Shown here: positions 1-9,012 of the stretch, one piece after another | Layout: every line of letters starts with the position of its first letter | Position numbering within the stretch: the first letter of the stretch is position 1 | Source: CAVYXZ01 sp963772595 | GTDB taxonomy: Bacteria; Chloroflexota; Anaerolineae; Aggregatilineales; Phototrophicaceae | Direction: 5' to 3' | Assembly (NCBI GenBank): GCA_963772595.1 | Contig: CAVYXZ010000005.1 | Span: 62,001-126,000 of the forward strand | DNA: 64,000 bases | The notes under the pieces: generated by a model | What the model was told of the DNA's origin: nothing | The model's database searches: none | What the model saw: only the letters and a program-made list of their open reading frames with translations | Made by a program: the position numbers and the translations under genes

Positions 1-179
1 CGCTGTTTGAGCGCCGCCAACTGCGCTGCGTCAACGGTCGCGCCCTGAGATTCCAGGCTTGCCACATACGAGGTGAGAAAATCGCCAGGGGGCAACTTGA
101 TGATGGTAAAACTGACTATCGAAATGGCAATGAGTGTAGGGATCATTGCCAGGCTGCGGCGAAGAATATATTGCAACAT
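1..179 (-). CDS. ABC transporter permease, DppB type (N-terminus only)
   Basis: The first 59 codons of a gene that leaves the window at its left edge. It starts MLQYILRRSLAMIPTLIAIS and continues into a segment with KLPPGDF, which is how inner-membrane permeases of peptide/sugar type ABC importers (BPD_transp_1, DppB-like) begin: one membrane helix and then an extracytoplasmic loop with a PPGD motif. It lies downstream of the solute-binding protein gene at 2508-4478 and the hydrolase gene at 287-2416 on the same strand, so it is probably the third gene of that transport operon. The rest of the protein cannot be seen. Confidence 0.8.
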   Translation of the reverse strand, partial: MLQYILRRSLAMIPTLIAISIVSFTIIKLPPGDFLTSYVASLESQGATVDAAQLAALKQ

Positions 180-243
180 AAACGCCTCCAACAAACAGAG
201 TTTTTTGAGTAATTTTAACCCGACCTGTTGATTTGACCCACTA

Positions 244-280
244 TCGGGAGCCTGCACAGCCGCAGCCGGCAGGCTCCCGA
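244..280. other. Intercistronic hairpin
   Basis: Perfect 12-bp inverted repeat (TCGGGAGCCTGC / GCAGGCTCCCGA) with a 13-nt loop, between the hydrolase stop and the permease start of one minus-strand operon. No T-run follows, so it is more likely an mRNA stability or attenuation element than a full terminator. Confidence 0.6.
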
Positions 281-286
281 CATAGT

Positions 287-2416
287 TTACAGATCAATCG
301 CCACAATTTCGTGATCGACCACCTGGGGCACGGTTACTTTGACGTAGCCGGGGCCAATTTCGGCATCGGGAGTCAGGCCGCTGCGCAGCAGCTTCACCCT
401 TTTCGCCTGCTTGCCTTCTGGCAATTGGACCAATACCTCCTGCTCGCCCACCGGGAGCAGTTCGCGGAACGGCCCGCGCATCATATTCGGGTTGGTCAGG
501 TTAACCAGATGAACAGTCAGCGAGTCGGGCTGCTGCCACACCGTCACATCCAGCACACCGGGGCCGGTCACGCTGGCCGGAGGCTGTTCATTGGCCGCCC
601 ACTCCACCGCATTCGCCAGCAGCTTGCCGTGATCGACATTCAGAAATTCCCAGAAAATGCGGCTGATGTCCCAGGGGAAGTACACGATCCGGCTGCTGCC
701 GTTATCCTGCAAGTAGACTTCAGGAATATCGGTCTTCGGCTGGCGCGGATAGACTTCTTCCATCGGCAGATCAGGATAGGCCGGGACGAGGGTAAGCGGC
801 GGATCCGGAAATTCTTTGGCAGCGCGCACCCCAACCCGATAGCCACCGTTGATGATGCGGTCGCCGTAATCCATCCCCTTCAGGATAGGATGACGTGTGC
901 CGGGTTCGCCGTTCAGGGTCAGGTACGAATTCTTGACCGGGCCTTCGACTGCGCTCTCCAGATGCACGCCCAGCAGGTCGGCCAGGGCGAAGTCATCACG
1001 CGGTTGGCCCCACTCGTCGTACAGTGAGGTTTCGTGTGTCACGACCAGGCTGCCGCCCCGTGCCACATAAGCGCGCAGCTGCTCGCACTGTTCGTCCGAG
1101 AGCGCCGCGATATTGGGCAAAATCAGGACCTTGAACTGGTCGATATGCTCGGCATCCAGCAGCTTTTCATGCACCATTTCGAAGGGAATGCGCGCTTCGA
1201 CCAGGGCGTGATAGTAGCCCTGAAGATGCTCTTCGACTTTCTCACGGGCCTGAGGGCCACCATAGTACGATGCCGTTTGCTGTGAATACACCAGGCCCAC
1301 CCGCGCCAGAGGCTTTTGATCGCACAGGTAGGGTGCAATGCGGTCATGCCAGTTGAAAATATCTTCAATGACAGGCAGCCAGCGGTGATCGTGCAGCGTG
1401 AGCGCGAACTTGATGAACAGGGGCCGCATCCCGTTGGCGATAGAATCGGCGGCCCAGATTCGCAGCTCAGGTTCGTGCTGCACGGAGTTCTTCCAGCGAT
1501 ATTCGCGGCCTTCGATGCCGACGCCAAACATGTAAATCACTGGCTTGTTATCCAGTACAGCGCGATATTCCTTGCCGTTCTTGCCAGCGGCCCAGGGCGG
1601 CATCAAGCCACCACGCGACTGCCGGTCGGCGACCATCGTCACCGCTTTGCGGCCCGCGCGTTTCATGTCGATCCAGGCCAGGGCACCACCGCCCGTGTTC
1701 GGGATATAGCGGCCCTCAGGATTGATCTTGCGGATTTCGCTTTCCCACAGGTCCCAAAGCTCAAACAGACGCTCATGCCGCCAGATCAGGTAGTTGCGAT
1801 AGGCCGGGTCATTCGGATCGGTCGTGCGAGGCAGTTCCATACCGTAAGCATCGCGGAAGTTGCGCTGGCAGTGTTCGCAGTAGCACAGGCCGTGCCCGGA
1901 CCAGCGATTGCTAAAGATCGCATCCACGCCGTAAAGCTCGACGATCTCTTTCGTCACATCGGTCATGAACTCGAAGTTGTATGGCCCCAGCGCACAGGTC
2001 ACCCAGCGGGTTGGGTCGGCCCAATGGCGGCGGGGCGTGCCATCTTCCATGATATGCACCCATTCGGGATGCGCTTCATAGGCGTCCTGCCGAATGGAAT
2101 GGGGATCCGTGCGCGCAATGAGCGCCATGCCCATCTCACGACAGCCCTTAACCAGATCACCGAAAGGATCACTGTCGCCCATCCAGGCGCTGCGATAGTG
2201 GAATTCGATCTGAGTCGGATAGAAGGCGACACAGCCGCCCGCACTCAGCAGCGCACCTTCGGCATGAACACGCTTGAAATAATCGAGCCAGAACTGAGGA
2301 TCATAATTCGCCGGGTCGTCTTCCACAAAAGCGACCTGTGCCCAGCGATTTGCCTGTTTTGCCCAGTTGGGAATATCGGATGCACCAATAAAATCTGGTG
2401 TCAAGGTACTCGTCAT
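287..2416 (-). CDS. GHL6-type glycoside hydrolase with beta-galactosidase trimerisation domain
   Basis: A 709-residue cytoplasmic protein without signal peptide. The N-terminal half (about 1-360) resembles the hypothetical glycosyl hydrolase 6 TIM barrel (PF14871), with DDPANYDPQFWLDYFKRVHA near the start and CYCEHCQRNFRD near residue 180. Residues of about 370-610 fit the Rossmann-like beta-galactosidase trimerisation domain (ARVGLVYSQQTASYY, then ALSDEQCEQLRAYVARGGSL). A short beta-rich C-terminal domain follows. It sits between a solute-binding protein and a permease gene, so it probably acts on imported oligosaccharide. The substrate cannot be told from sequence; an alpha-L-fucosidase or beta-galactosidase role is possible. 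Confidence 0.75.
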   Translation of the reverse strand: MTSTLTPDFIGASDIPNWAKQANRWAQVAFVEDDPANYDPQFWLDYFKRVHAEGALLSAGGCVAFYPTQIEFHYRSAWMGDSDPFGDLVKGCREMGMALIARTDPHSIRQDAYEAHPEWVHIMEDGTPRRHWADPTRWVTCALGPYNFEFMTDVTKEIVELYGVDAIFSNRWSGHGLCYCEHCQRNFRDAYGMELPRTTDPNDPAYRNYLIWRHERLFELWDLWESEIRKINPEGRYIPNTGGGALAWIDMKRAGRKAVTMVADRQSRGGLMPPWAAGKNGKEYRAVLDNKPVIYMFGVGIEGREYRWKNSVQHEPELRIWAADSIANGMRPLFIKFALTLHDHRWLPVIEDIFNWHDRIAPYLCDQKPLARVGLVYSQQTASYYGGPQAREKVEEHLQGYYHALVEARIPFEMVHEKLLDAEHIDQFKVLILPNIAALSDEQCEQLRAYVARGGSLVVTHETSLYDEWGQPRDDFALADLLGVHLESAVEGPVKNSYLTLNGEPGTRHPILKGMDYGDRIINGGYRVGVRAAKEFPDPPLTLVPAYPDLPMEEVYPRQPKTDIPEVYLQDNGSSRIVYFPWDISRIFWEFLNVDHGKLLANAVEWAANEQPPASVTGPGVLDVTVWQQPDSLTVHLVNLTNPNMMRGPFRELLPVGEQEVLVQLPEGKQAKRVKLLRSGLTPDAEIGPGYVKVTVPQVVDHEIVAIDL

Positions 2417-2455
2417 GCTGGTTTCTTTCTGGTAAGTCGAGTAAGGGATTCATCG

Positions 2456-2494
2456 GGCTGTGTACGCTCCCCGGCTTGAGGAGCGTACACAGCC
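2456..2494. other. Intercistronic hairpin downstream of the solute-binding protein gene
   Basis: Perfect 15-bp inverted repeat (GGCTGTGTACGCTCC / GGAGCGTACACAGCC) with a 9-nt loop. It lies between the stop of the solute-binding protein gene and the start of the next gene in the operon. There is no T-tract. Stable hairpins in this position often protect the abundant binding-protein mRNA relative to downstream genes; that role is an inference here. Confidence 0.65.
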
Positions 2495-2507
2495 ATCGAA
2501 CTAGTGA

Positions 2508-4478
2508 CTAAACATCTGCAACCCAGAACTGCTCCGGGTTGTAAGGTGCTGGCGAGGGATAAATCCAGGAATTCGGCATCGTGCTGGCGACGTTACGCAT
2601 CCGGTTCGTCACCACACCGAAAGCGTTGGGTTCCAACACCGTGCCGATAGCGTAGAATTCGTCGGCAGCAATGTCCAGAATCTGCATCATCAATTCAAAC
2701 TGCTTGTCATCACCGGGTGTGACCTTGATCTCATCGTAGAGTTCCATCGCGTGCTTGACTGCGTCAGGCGGCTCTTCCGCAACGTCGGGATTCGTGCCGT
2801 TGTACCAGAAGGCCCAGGCTTTGGCGAAAATCGAGCTGCCGTCGTTGGAGGGGAACCAGTAGCGCGGGTCGAGGATGACCGCATCGCCGCTGCCACCGCC
2901 GAAGCGATGGCCGGAGGCATCAAAGTCGATATTGCTGCTGCGGATGCGCTCTTCCCACAAGGAACGCTCCATCGTGCTGACGATCACCTCGACGCCGACA
3001 GCCGCCCAGTTGGGCTTAATCAGTTCCATCGCGTCGAGATAGGTCGTGCGCGCCTGATCCAGCTCCATGATGAAGGAGATGCGGTTGCCATCGGGGCCGA
3101 TGCGGAAGCCATCGCCGTCGCGCTCGGTCCAACCGGTCTTATCGAGGAATTCGTTCGCGAGATCGACGTTGTATTCGGTGTATTGTGTGGCAAGCTGTTC
3201 ATGATTGAAGCGGGACTCAGGGCGCGGCGCGGCCTGCCAGGGTCGGCCCTGGCCGACATGCACCACGTCGATGATGAGCTGGCGATCAATCGCATGAGAT
3301 AGCCCGATGCGAAAATCTTTGTTCGTGAAGATCTCACGCTTCACCGGGTCGGGGTGAGTCAGGTTGAGCTGAATGATAAACTCATTCACTGTGGTGGGCG
3401 TCAGTTCGTAGAAATCGAACTGCCCCTGCTCTTTGTTATCGAACAACACAGCCTTGTTGGTTGGCGCTGAAATAAAGCGTTCCTGGTAGTCCAGTTCACC
3501 ATTGAGCGCTTTGAGCAGCAGCACTTCGGGATCGGTCGCCAGTTCGACGGCATAGGTATCAATGTAGGGCAGTTGATTGCCTTCCGTATCGACCTTCCAG
3601 AAATACGGATTACGTTCCAGGACCACCCGATTATTCGATGCATCACCCAATGTGGTGCGGAAGTTCCAGGGCCGCAGCGTGGGTAATTCCGCGTTCGTAT
3701 GAGGCTCGGCCATCGTCTCGAAGCGATCCACCCAACTGCCGAAACCGGCGTCTGTGGCTTCCTGGTCGGCATTTTCGTTGTATTTGATATGGAACTGTTC
3801 CATATAGTGGCGCGGATAATCGGTGGTGCGGTCGATACGGGTCTGGGTGATTACCTTGATGAACAGACCATAGGGTGTGGTGAAGTTGAATTTCACTGTG
3901 TAATCATCCAGCTTTTCTACGACGACTGGATCACCTCCCGATTGCCAATCACCCGAAACAACCGGCGTTAACTCCTCGTTCATGAGGATGTCTTCGTACC
4001 AGAACATGACGTCATCGGCAGTCAGCGGCGTCCCATCCGAGTACTTCATACCCTCGCGCAGATGGAAGGTAAATTCCGTGGCTGCATCATTGGCATCATA
4101 CAACTCGGCGATGTTCGGGATCACGCCGTCCCATTCAGGAGTCCAGCGCAGCAACTGCTGATAACCGCCATTGCGAATGTAGAAATTCGGGTTGCGTTCG
4201 GCAGTCCCTCCGGTCCATTGGCCGCCATATTGACCGATGCTTTCCAGCGGCTCGACCACAAGCGGGTTCTTCGGCAGACGCTCTTCAATCGGAGGCAGAT
4301 CGCCAGAGGCCACCAGGTCAGCAAGGGCGGGGGCCTCGTTATATGTCATCTGAGCCAGTACAGATTGCGGCAGCACACGCGCAAATAATCCGGCAGCGGC
4401 GGCAAAGCTGGTGACTTTTAAGAAATCGCGGCGGGTCAGTGCGTTTTTGGCTCGGCCAAAGTCGAAAGACTTTTTCAT
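2508..4478 (-). CDS. ABC transporter solute-binding protein (SBP_bac_5), Tat-exported
   Basis: 656 residues. The start at 4478 is chosen because TAAGGAG lies just upstream, whereas the longer in-frame ATG at 4505 has no clear site. The N-terminus carries a Tat signal (TRRDFLK followed by a hydrophobic stretch and VLAQ), so the protein is exported folded. The body matches the family 5 peptide/oligosaccharide binding proteins: TEFTFHLREGMKYSDGTPLT followed by ADDVMFWYED, and an LSHAIDRQLIIDVV segment later. It is a homologue of the protein at 47316-49310; both share the mature start around SGDLPPIEERLP. With the hydrolase and permease downstream it probably imports a plant or algal oligosaccharide. 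Confidence 0.9.
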   Translation of the reverse strand: MKKSFDFGRAKNALTRRDFLKVTSFAAAAGLFARVLPQSVLAQMTYNEAPALADLVASGDLPPIEERLPKNPLVVEPLESIGQYGGQWTGGTAERNPNFYIRNGGYQQLLRWTPEWDGVIPNIAELYDANDAATEFTFHLREGMKYSDGTPLTADDVMFWYEDILMNEELTPVVSGDWQSGGDPVVVEKLDDYTVKFNFTTPYGLFIKVITQTRIDRTTDYPRHYMEQFHIKYNENADQEATDAGFGSWVDRFETMAEPHTNAELPTLRPWNFRTTLGDASNNRVVLERNPYFWKVDTEGNQLPYIDTYAVELATDPEVLLLKALNGELDYQERFISAPTNKAVLFDNKEQGQFDFYELTPTTVNEFIIQLNLTHPDPVKREIFTNKDFRIGLSHAIDRQLIIDVVHVGQGRPWQAAPRPESRFNHEQLATQYTEYNVDLANEFLDKTGWTERDGDGFRIGPDGNRISFIMELDQARTTYLDAMELIKPNWAAVGVEVIVSTMERSLWEERIRSSNIDFDASGHRFGGGSGDAVILDPRYWFPSNDGSSIFAKAWAFWYNGTNPDVAEEPPDAVKHAMELYDEIKVTPGDDKQFELMMQILDIAADEFYAIGTVLEPNAFGVVTNRMRNVASTMPNSWIYPSPAPYNPEQFWVADV

Positions 4479-4607
4479 GGGGATACTCCTTAAGAATCTT
4501 TGCAAAACGGATTGTAGTTCGGCCTAAAGCTGGGGTGTTGTCTGGTCAATGCCCTCCTTTCTGGGGGTGGAGGATACCGGGTAATCTGTTTAAGTTGTAA
4601 ATTCTAA

Positions 4608-4636
4608 ATTATATGATAAAATAAGAGCCGTTACCG
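4608..4636 (-). promoter_or_regulatory. Predicted promoter of the solute-binding protein operon
   Basis: On the minus strand a perfect TATAAT lies at 4613-4608. The position 17 bp upstream (4631-4636) reads CGGTAA, a poor -35, and falls inside the palindrome at 4633-4650. This arrangement fits a promoter blocked or assisted by the LacI-family regulator. Confidence 0.5.
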
Positions 4637-4650
4637 GTCACGTGACTGGT
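4633..4650. promoter_or_regulatory. LacI-family operator candidate
   Basis: An 18-bp near-palindrome, ACCGGTCACGTGACTGGT, with one mismatched pair and a central CG as in most LacI-family operators. It lies between the divergent solute-binding protein and LacI genes. The flanking half-site GTTACCGGT recurs inverted (ACCGGTAAC) just before the second LacI gene near 45932. Confidence 0.65.
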
Positions 4651-4760
4651 CATAGTATAGCCATCAACCCAACATGTGTCAACAAATGCCGTCTTGATGC
4701 CCTGTGTGTTCTGTTACAATACCTGGATTGCTTGCGACCTGGCCTACAAGGAAGAAATCA

Positions 4761-5804
4761 ATGAAGCAAAACATTACCATACGCGATGTCGCACGTCATG
4801 CCGGTGTATCGCACCAGACCGTATCGCGGGTCATCAACAACAAAGGTGAAATCAGCGCGGCTACTCGCCAGCGGGTTCTGGATACGATGGCCGAACTTGA
4901 CTACCGGCCCAGCCGGATCGCCCAGAGCCTGACCACACGCCGCACATTTTCGGTGGGTTTGCTGGTGCCGAACATCGCAAACCCGTTCTACAGTGAAATT
5001 GTCCAGGGAGCGCAGGAGATTGCTGAAGCACAGGATTACAATATTTTCCTGTGTAACACGCTATGGGAGCCAGATAAGGAGTTAAGCCTGCTTAATTCGC
5101 TGGCTGCTCACGAAGTGGATGGCATTATCATCAACAGTTCGCGTATTGACGACGAGGCGCTGCTCGAATTTGCCCGGCAGCATCGGCCAGTCGTGGTTAG
5201 TGGCCGGACAATCACAGGTACCGGAATCAGCCAGGTAGAGTTGGATAACGAATCCGGGGCGCAGATGATCGCCGAGTATCTTGCGGAGAAGCAGCACAAG
5301 GCCGTTGGCGTTTTGTCCGGTCCCAAAGTGGCGAGCACAATGAGCAATTCCTTGCGGCTCGATCCGCTGATCAGAAAGATGGGTGACTATGGCCTGCCGC
5401 CCCACGAGGAATGGATCGTCCATACCGCGCTCAACGCTGCGGGCGGGTATCAGGCTGCCTTGAGGCTGCTCAAGCAGCATCCTGAATTGACGGCGATTGT
5501 CGGACACAATGACCTGATGGCGATTGGCGCGATGCGCGCCTGCCATGAACTGGGGCTGCGTGTGCCGGAAGATTGCGCCATCGTGGGATATAACGACATT
5601 GAACTGGCCGCAATGGTCTCCCCGGCGCTGACAACCGTGCATATCAACCGGCGCAGCCTCGGTGAGGCGCTGATGGAGCGCTTACTGGCGATGATTCAGC
5701 GGCCAGAGGACGATTTCCCGCCGCTGATCTTGCCCAGGGGCAAGCTTATCCGGCGCGAAGTCCGCGTAGAAAACCGCATTATTTCATTAAGGAAGACAAA
5801 GTGA
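4761..5804 (+). CDS. LacI-family transcriptional regulator
   Basis: 347 residues from the ATG at 4761, preceded by AAGGAAG; an upstream in-frame ATG at 4704 would add 19 residues unlike the family. Residues 5-50 are the LacI helix-turn-helix with hinge helix (TIRDVARHAGVSHQTVSRVI, later DYRPSRIAQSL). The rest is a periplasmic-binding-protein-like sensor (VGLLVPNIANPFYSEIVQGA; AIVGHNDLMAIGAM; VPEDCAIVGYND). A TACAAT -10 at 4715-4720 with a weak -35 (CTTGAT) fits its own promoter. It is divergent from the transport operon and overlaps the alcohol dehydrogenase gene, so it probably controls both in response to a sugar. Confidence 0.93.
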   Translation: MKQNITIRDVARHAGVSHQTVSRVINNKGEISAATRQRVLDTMAELDYRPSRIAQSLTTRRTFSVGLLVPNIANPFYSEIVQGAQEIAEAQDYNIFLCNTLWEPDKELSLLNSLAAHEVDGIIINSSRIDDEALLEFARQHRPVVVSGRTITGTGISQVELDNESGAQMIAEYLAEKQHKAVGVLSGPKVASTMSNSLRLDPLIRKMGDYGLPPHEEWIVHTALNAAGGYQAALRLLKQHPELTAIVGHNDLMAIGAMRACHELGLRVPEDCAIVGYNDIELAAMVSPALTTVHINRRSLGEALMERLLAMIQRPEDDFPPLILPRGKLIRREVRVENRIISLRKTK

Positions 5805-7072
5805 CTGATTTCTCTCAAGCACATGCGCTATTGAAAGAATTTAAGGGCGATTCGTACCTTTACGGGATGGACGTTCTGCCACAAGTGGGCGGCCTCAGCG
5901 CCGCGCTGGGTCGCCGAGCGGCCTTAGTCCGCACTGGTTTCTCTGGATCCGACGACTACGTGGCGGTCATCAGACAATCGCTTGAAAGCGCCGGGGTCAC
6001 TGTTGCAGGTGAAGTGCGCGGGGTCCGGCCCAATGCGCCCTTGGAAGACCTGGCGCGTCTGACAGCGGACCTGAACGCACTCGACCCGGATGTGATCGTC
6101 GGCTTTGGCAGCGGCAGTACCCTGGATGCGATCAAGCCAGCCGAGGTTTTACGGTCACTCGGCGGTGATATTGAGGACTACTTCGGCACGGGCCTGGTGA
6201 CTCGGGCTGTCGAAACGACAGGTATCCAACTGACACCCTTCGTCGCCGTTCAGACCGTCGCCAGTTCAGCATCGCACCTGACAAAATACTCCAACATCAC
6301 CAACTTGACCACAGGGCAGAAAAAACTCATTGTGGATGAGGCCATCGTTCCGACCCAGGCCGTGTTTGACTATCGCGTGACGTTCAGTACTCCCGATCAT
6401 CTCACTGCCGATGGCGCGCTCGATGGCGTTGCCCACTGCCTGGAGGTGTTTTACGGTGCGGTCGGCCAGGCGCATTACGAAAAGGTCAAGGCCGTAGCCC
6501 TTGAAGGGATCAGGTTGGCTGCCCAATATTTGCCCAGGGCGCTGGCAAATCCGCAAGATGCGGACGCGCGGGAAGCGTTGGGGCTGGCGACGGATCTGGG
6601 CGGCTATGCCATCATGCTGGGCGGCACAAACGGCGCACACTTGAACAGCTTCTCGTTTGTGGACATTCTCAGTCACGGGCGCGCCTGTGCCCTGATGAAC
6701 CCCTACTATACGGTTTTCTTTGCACCGGCTGTGCAGGAACCCCTCAGGCTGGTGGGACGTATTTTCCTGGAGGCCCTGGGCGAGCAGCGAGATCTGGATC
6801 GTCTCAGTGGCCGTGAACTTGGCGTGGCGGTTGCTGAAGCGATGACTGCGTTTCAGAAGCGCATAGGCTTCCCGACTACGCTGAACGAGGTCCAGGGCTT
6901 TACCGATGCGCACGTCGAGCGTGCCCTTAGCGCCGCGAAAAACCCACAACTCAAGATGAAATTGGAGAACATGCCGATACCCCTCACCGACACGATGGTC
7001 GATGAGTATATGGGGTCGGTGCTGAATTCAGCCAGAACAGGTGATTTCACGGTCATCAAATCGCTTTCATAA
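5801..7072 (+). CDS. Iron-containing alcohol dehydrogenase
   Basis: 423 residues starting at a GTG that overlaps the LacI stop by four bases, so the two are translationally coupled. It belongs to the Fe-ADH / dehydroquinate-synthase-like superfamily: the NAD-binding segment VIVGFGSGSTLDAIKPAE sits near residue 105, followed by a metal-site region with TADGALDGVAHCLEVFYG and HLNSFSFVDILSHGRACALM carrying the expected Asp and His residues. Members reduce aldehydes or oxidise diols and hydroxy acids with NAD(P). In a sugar locus a lactaldehyde or glycolaldehyde reductase role is plausible, but the sequence does not fix the substrate. Confidence 0.88.
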   Translation: MTDFSQAHALLKEFKGDSYLYGMDVLPQVGGLSAALGRRAALVRTGFSGSDDYVAVIRQSLESAGVTVAGEVRGVRPNAPLEDLARLTADLNALDPDVIVGFGSGSTLDAIKPAEVLRSLGGDIEDYFGTGLVTRAVETTGIQLTPFVAVQTVASSASHLTKYSNITNLTTGQKKLIVDEAIVPTQAVFDYRVTFSTPDHLTADGALDGVAHCLEVFYGAVGQAHYEKVKAVALEGIRLAAQYLPRALANPQDADAREALGLATDLGGYAIMLGGTNGAHLNSFSFVDILSHGRACALMNPYYTVFFAPAVQEPLRLVGRIFLEALGEQRDLDRLSGRELGVAVAEAMTAFQKRIGFPTTLNEVQGFTDAHVERALSAAKNPQLKMKLENMPIPLTDTMVDEYMGSVLNSARTGDFTVIKSLS

Positions 7073-7441
7073 CGCTTGTTTAAGCGTGAGGTCGAGCGAC
7101 CAGGAACGGACGTAAGCTGAAATAGACGAGCCTTATTGGGGGGACCGTAGTCCGAACAACGGCCAGCTGCCGCAGATACGAGAATGGAGAAAGTAACTCC
7201 TCGACTATCTGGCGCAGGGTCTTCAGCCACGCCGTGATCAGTCGGCGCGTTGGGGTAGGTCGAGCCACTGAATCTTCAGTCAGGCGGAGCAGCACTTCCG
7301 CTTCAGTGTCGAGCGCTGCACCTGAGTATGGACATGCCCCAGGCGTGCTGTCGATAGAGCTTCGGCGTTGAAGCTGCTTCGGTTTGAGTTGACTTACCGT
7401 CGCTTTAAAAAGGAACGGCGACGAAACGACCGCAACTGGCA
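7073..7441. other. Intergenic stretch without a recognised gene
   Basis: About 370 bp between converging genes. The minus strand is open for 120 codons here and reads an arginine-rich, leucine-rich sequence (for example LRQIVEELLSPFSYLRQLAV) that faintly recalls the C-terminus of a transposase, but I cannot match it to a family. No start signal or terminator is evident. Confidence 0.3.
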
Positions 7442-8239
7442 CTATGCGCTGAACAGGCTTCTGGCAAAGGCGAGGTCTTCGACAATCAAGCGGTCAACCT
7501 CGTGTTCAGCCGTATACTCCGCCGAAAAGCAGACCGGCCCCTTGTAGTTCATCGCGGACAGCTTGTCGGCCACCCGCTTCCAGGAGGACCGCCCCTGACG
7601 TCCAGAGGTAAAGTACACCGTCCATTCGGCCACTTCGGCTTCTGGCGGACTGATCCGCTTCCAATAGGCATTCTTGAGATTTACTACACACAGGTGAGAC
7701 TCGACGATTTCCAGCGCTGGCTCCGGGTCCATGCCTTCCAGCCCGTTATGGGCCGGATCCCAGATGGCCCCAACGTATCTGGGATCATAATCCTTGACCA
7801 GATGATGCAGGCCCATCTCATTCACCGGCATCGAAGCACCATAGTGATTCTGCACACCGATCTGAACGCCGTATTGCTCACAAAAAGGCACCGCCGCATC
7901 CAGTTGTTCGCGCGCGACTTTCTCGGCTTCCCAGTAATTCATCCCCTTACGACCAAAGATGACGCGATTCATCGGCACATTGGCTTCAGCACAAGCGTGA
8001 TACAGGCGCTCATCATCCAGCGGCAGGCTGACCGTCACGTTGAGAACGCGCACGCCGTCATCAGCCAGTTGTTTGACGGCCTTTGGTAATTGTGTCTCAA
8101 TTTGATCCGGTTCACAGGGGAAGCCGGGGCGCACGGGCAGTTCGATGAGATCGAAGCCAAGGCTGCGAATGTGCGGGCCGAGTTGGGCCAGCGAGAGGGC
8201 TTTCCAGGGTTTGACAAACACCGCAAAATCAACGGACAT
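7442..8239 (-). CDS. Sugar phosphate isomerase/epimerase (xylose-isomerase-like TIM barrel)
   Basis: 265 residues, the usual size of the AP-endonuclease-2-like TIM-barrel isomerases. Features in order are LGFDLIELPVRPG near residue 28, a metal-ligand region around VQIGVQNHYG (about 140-150), GAIWDPAHNGLEG (about 175) and a late conserved glutamate in CFSAEYTAEHE. These proteins isomerise or epimerise small sugars, keto acids or inositols using a divalent metal. It is the last gene of a minus-strand run with a Gfo/Idh oxidoreductase and a GH95 fucosidase, suggesting a role in sugar breakdown. The exact substrate is unknown. Confidence 0.82.
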   Translation of the reverse strand: MSVDFAVFVKPWKALSLAQLGPHIRSLGFDLIELPVRPGFPCEPDQIETQLPKAVKQLADDGVRVLNVTVSLPLDDERLYHACAEANVPMNRVIFGRKGMNYWEAEKVAREQLDAAVPFCEQYGVQIGVQNHYGASMPVNEMGLHHLVKDYDPRYVGAIWDPAHNGLEGMDPEPALEIVESHLCVVNLKNAYWKRISPPEAEVAEWTVYFTSGRQGRSSWKRVADKLSAMNYKGPVCFSAEYTAEHEVDRLIVEDLAFARSLFSA

Positions 8240-8246
8240 GAATGGC

Positions 8247-9012
8247 TTACTCCTCAGATCGTCTGCTTAAGTCATTACTCAAAATGGTCGGGCACCAGTG
8301 TTTCTCAATGTATGCGATGACGAGCTGCGTCCCTTCATCGTGGCTGACGTAGGGCGGCATGGCCGGGTTGTACATCGCATCCGTGAGATCGCGGACCAGT
8401 ACCGTATCCATGCCCCAGCGCAGCATCTGCTTGATCGCAAACGAGCGGTTGAGAATGCACATGTTGGTATGGACACCCATAATCGCCACCTGGCTGATGC
8501 CCTGCTGCTGCATATAACTGTAGATCTCGGTGCCTTTGTCGGAAATTAGATTCTCGATTCTGGTCAATGCGGATCGCCGCGTGCTGCTTGCTCCACAAGG
8601 GCCGCGTCTCTGTCTCACCGGTATCCGATCCTTCATCAGAGTCGTCAATCGGCAGCGGCGGATCATCATGCTCCAGCAGAGGCGGCGGCGACACAGGCGG
8701 CACCTGCTGCATACGCTGATAGGCTGGCGTGTCGTGGTAATAGTCCACCACGTCCGACGGCGCATGAATAATGTGAACGCCCAGCGCCCTGGCCGATTCA
8801 AGCACCGCGTTCATGCGCGGAGCCATGAGGTTAACCCGTTCGGCAGCCCCCCGGCTCCAGTGCTGATCCCACATATCGCAAATGATGACCGCCACCTGCC
8901 GCGCTGGAACTGCCTTTGTGGCGTTCGTCTGTTTCCAGACCGTATGCCCGCGCTCGTCTTTCACAAGCTGCTGGCTTTGACAATGTAGATGCAAAATACT
9001 GGTCTCGGTCAC
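8247..9012 (-). CDS. Isochorismatase-family cysteine hydrolase (frameshifted)
   Basis: Two frames together give one protein of about 255 residues. The first frame runs from the ATG at 9012 (VAVIICDMWDQHWSRGAAER, with the catalytic Asp) to about 8560. The second continues to 8247 with the catalytic cysteine loop (IMGVHTNMCILNRSF). One base is missing or extra near 8550-8565, close to RIDQ / RIENLISDKG. Family members hydrolyse amides or vinyl ethers (nicotinamidase, isochorismatase, ureidoacrylate hydrolase). The start overlaps the stop of the upstream oxidoreductase gene by four bases, so they are co-translated. The specific substrate is not evident. Confidence 0.75.

Noticed and set aside
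7073..7441. Transposase remnant
   Set aside because: The arginine/leucine-rich minus-strand frame faintly suggests one, but there are no terminal repeats or catalytic motif to support it.
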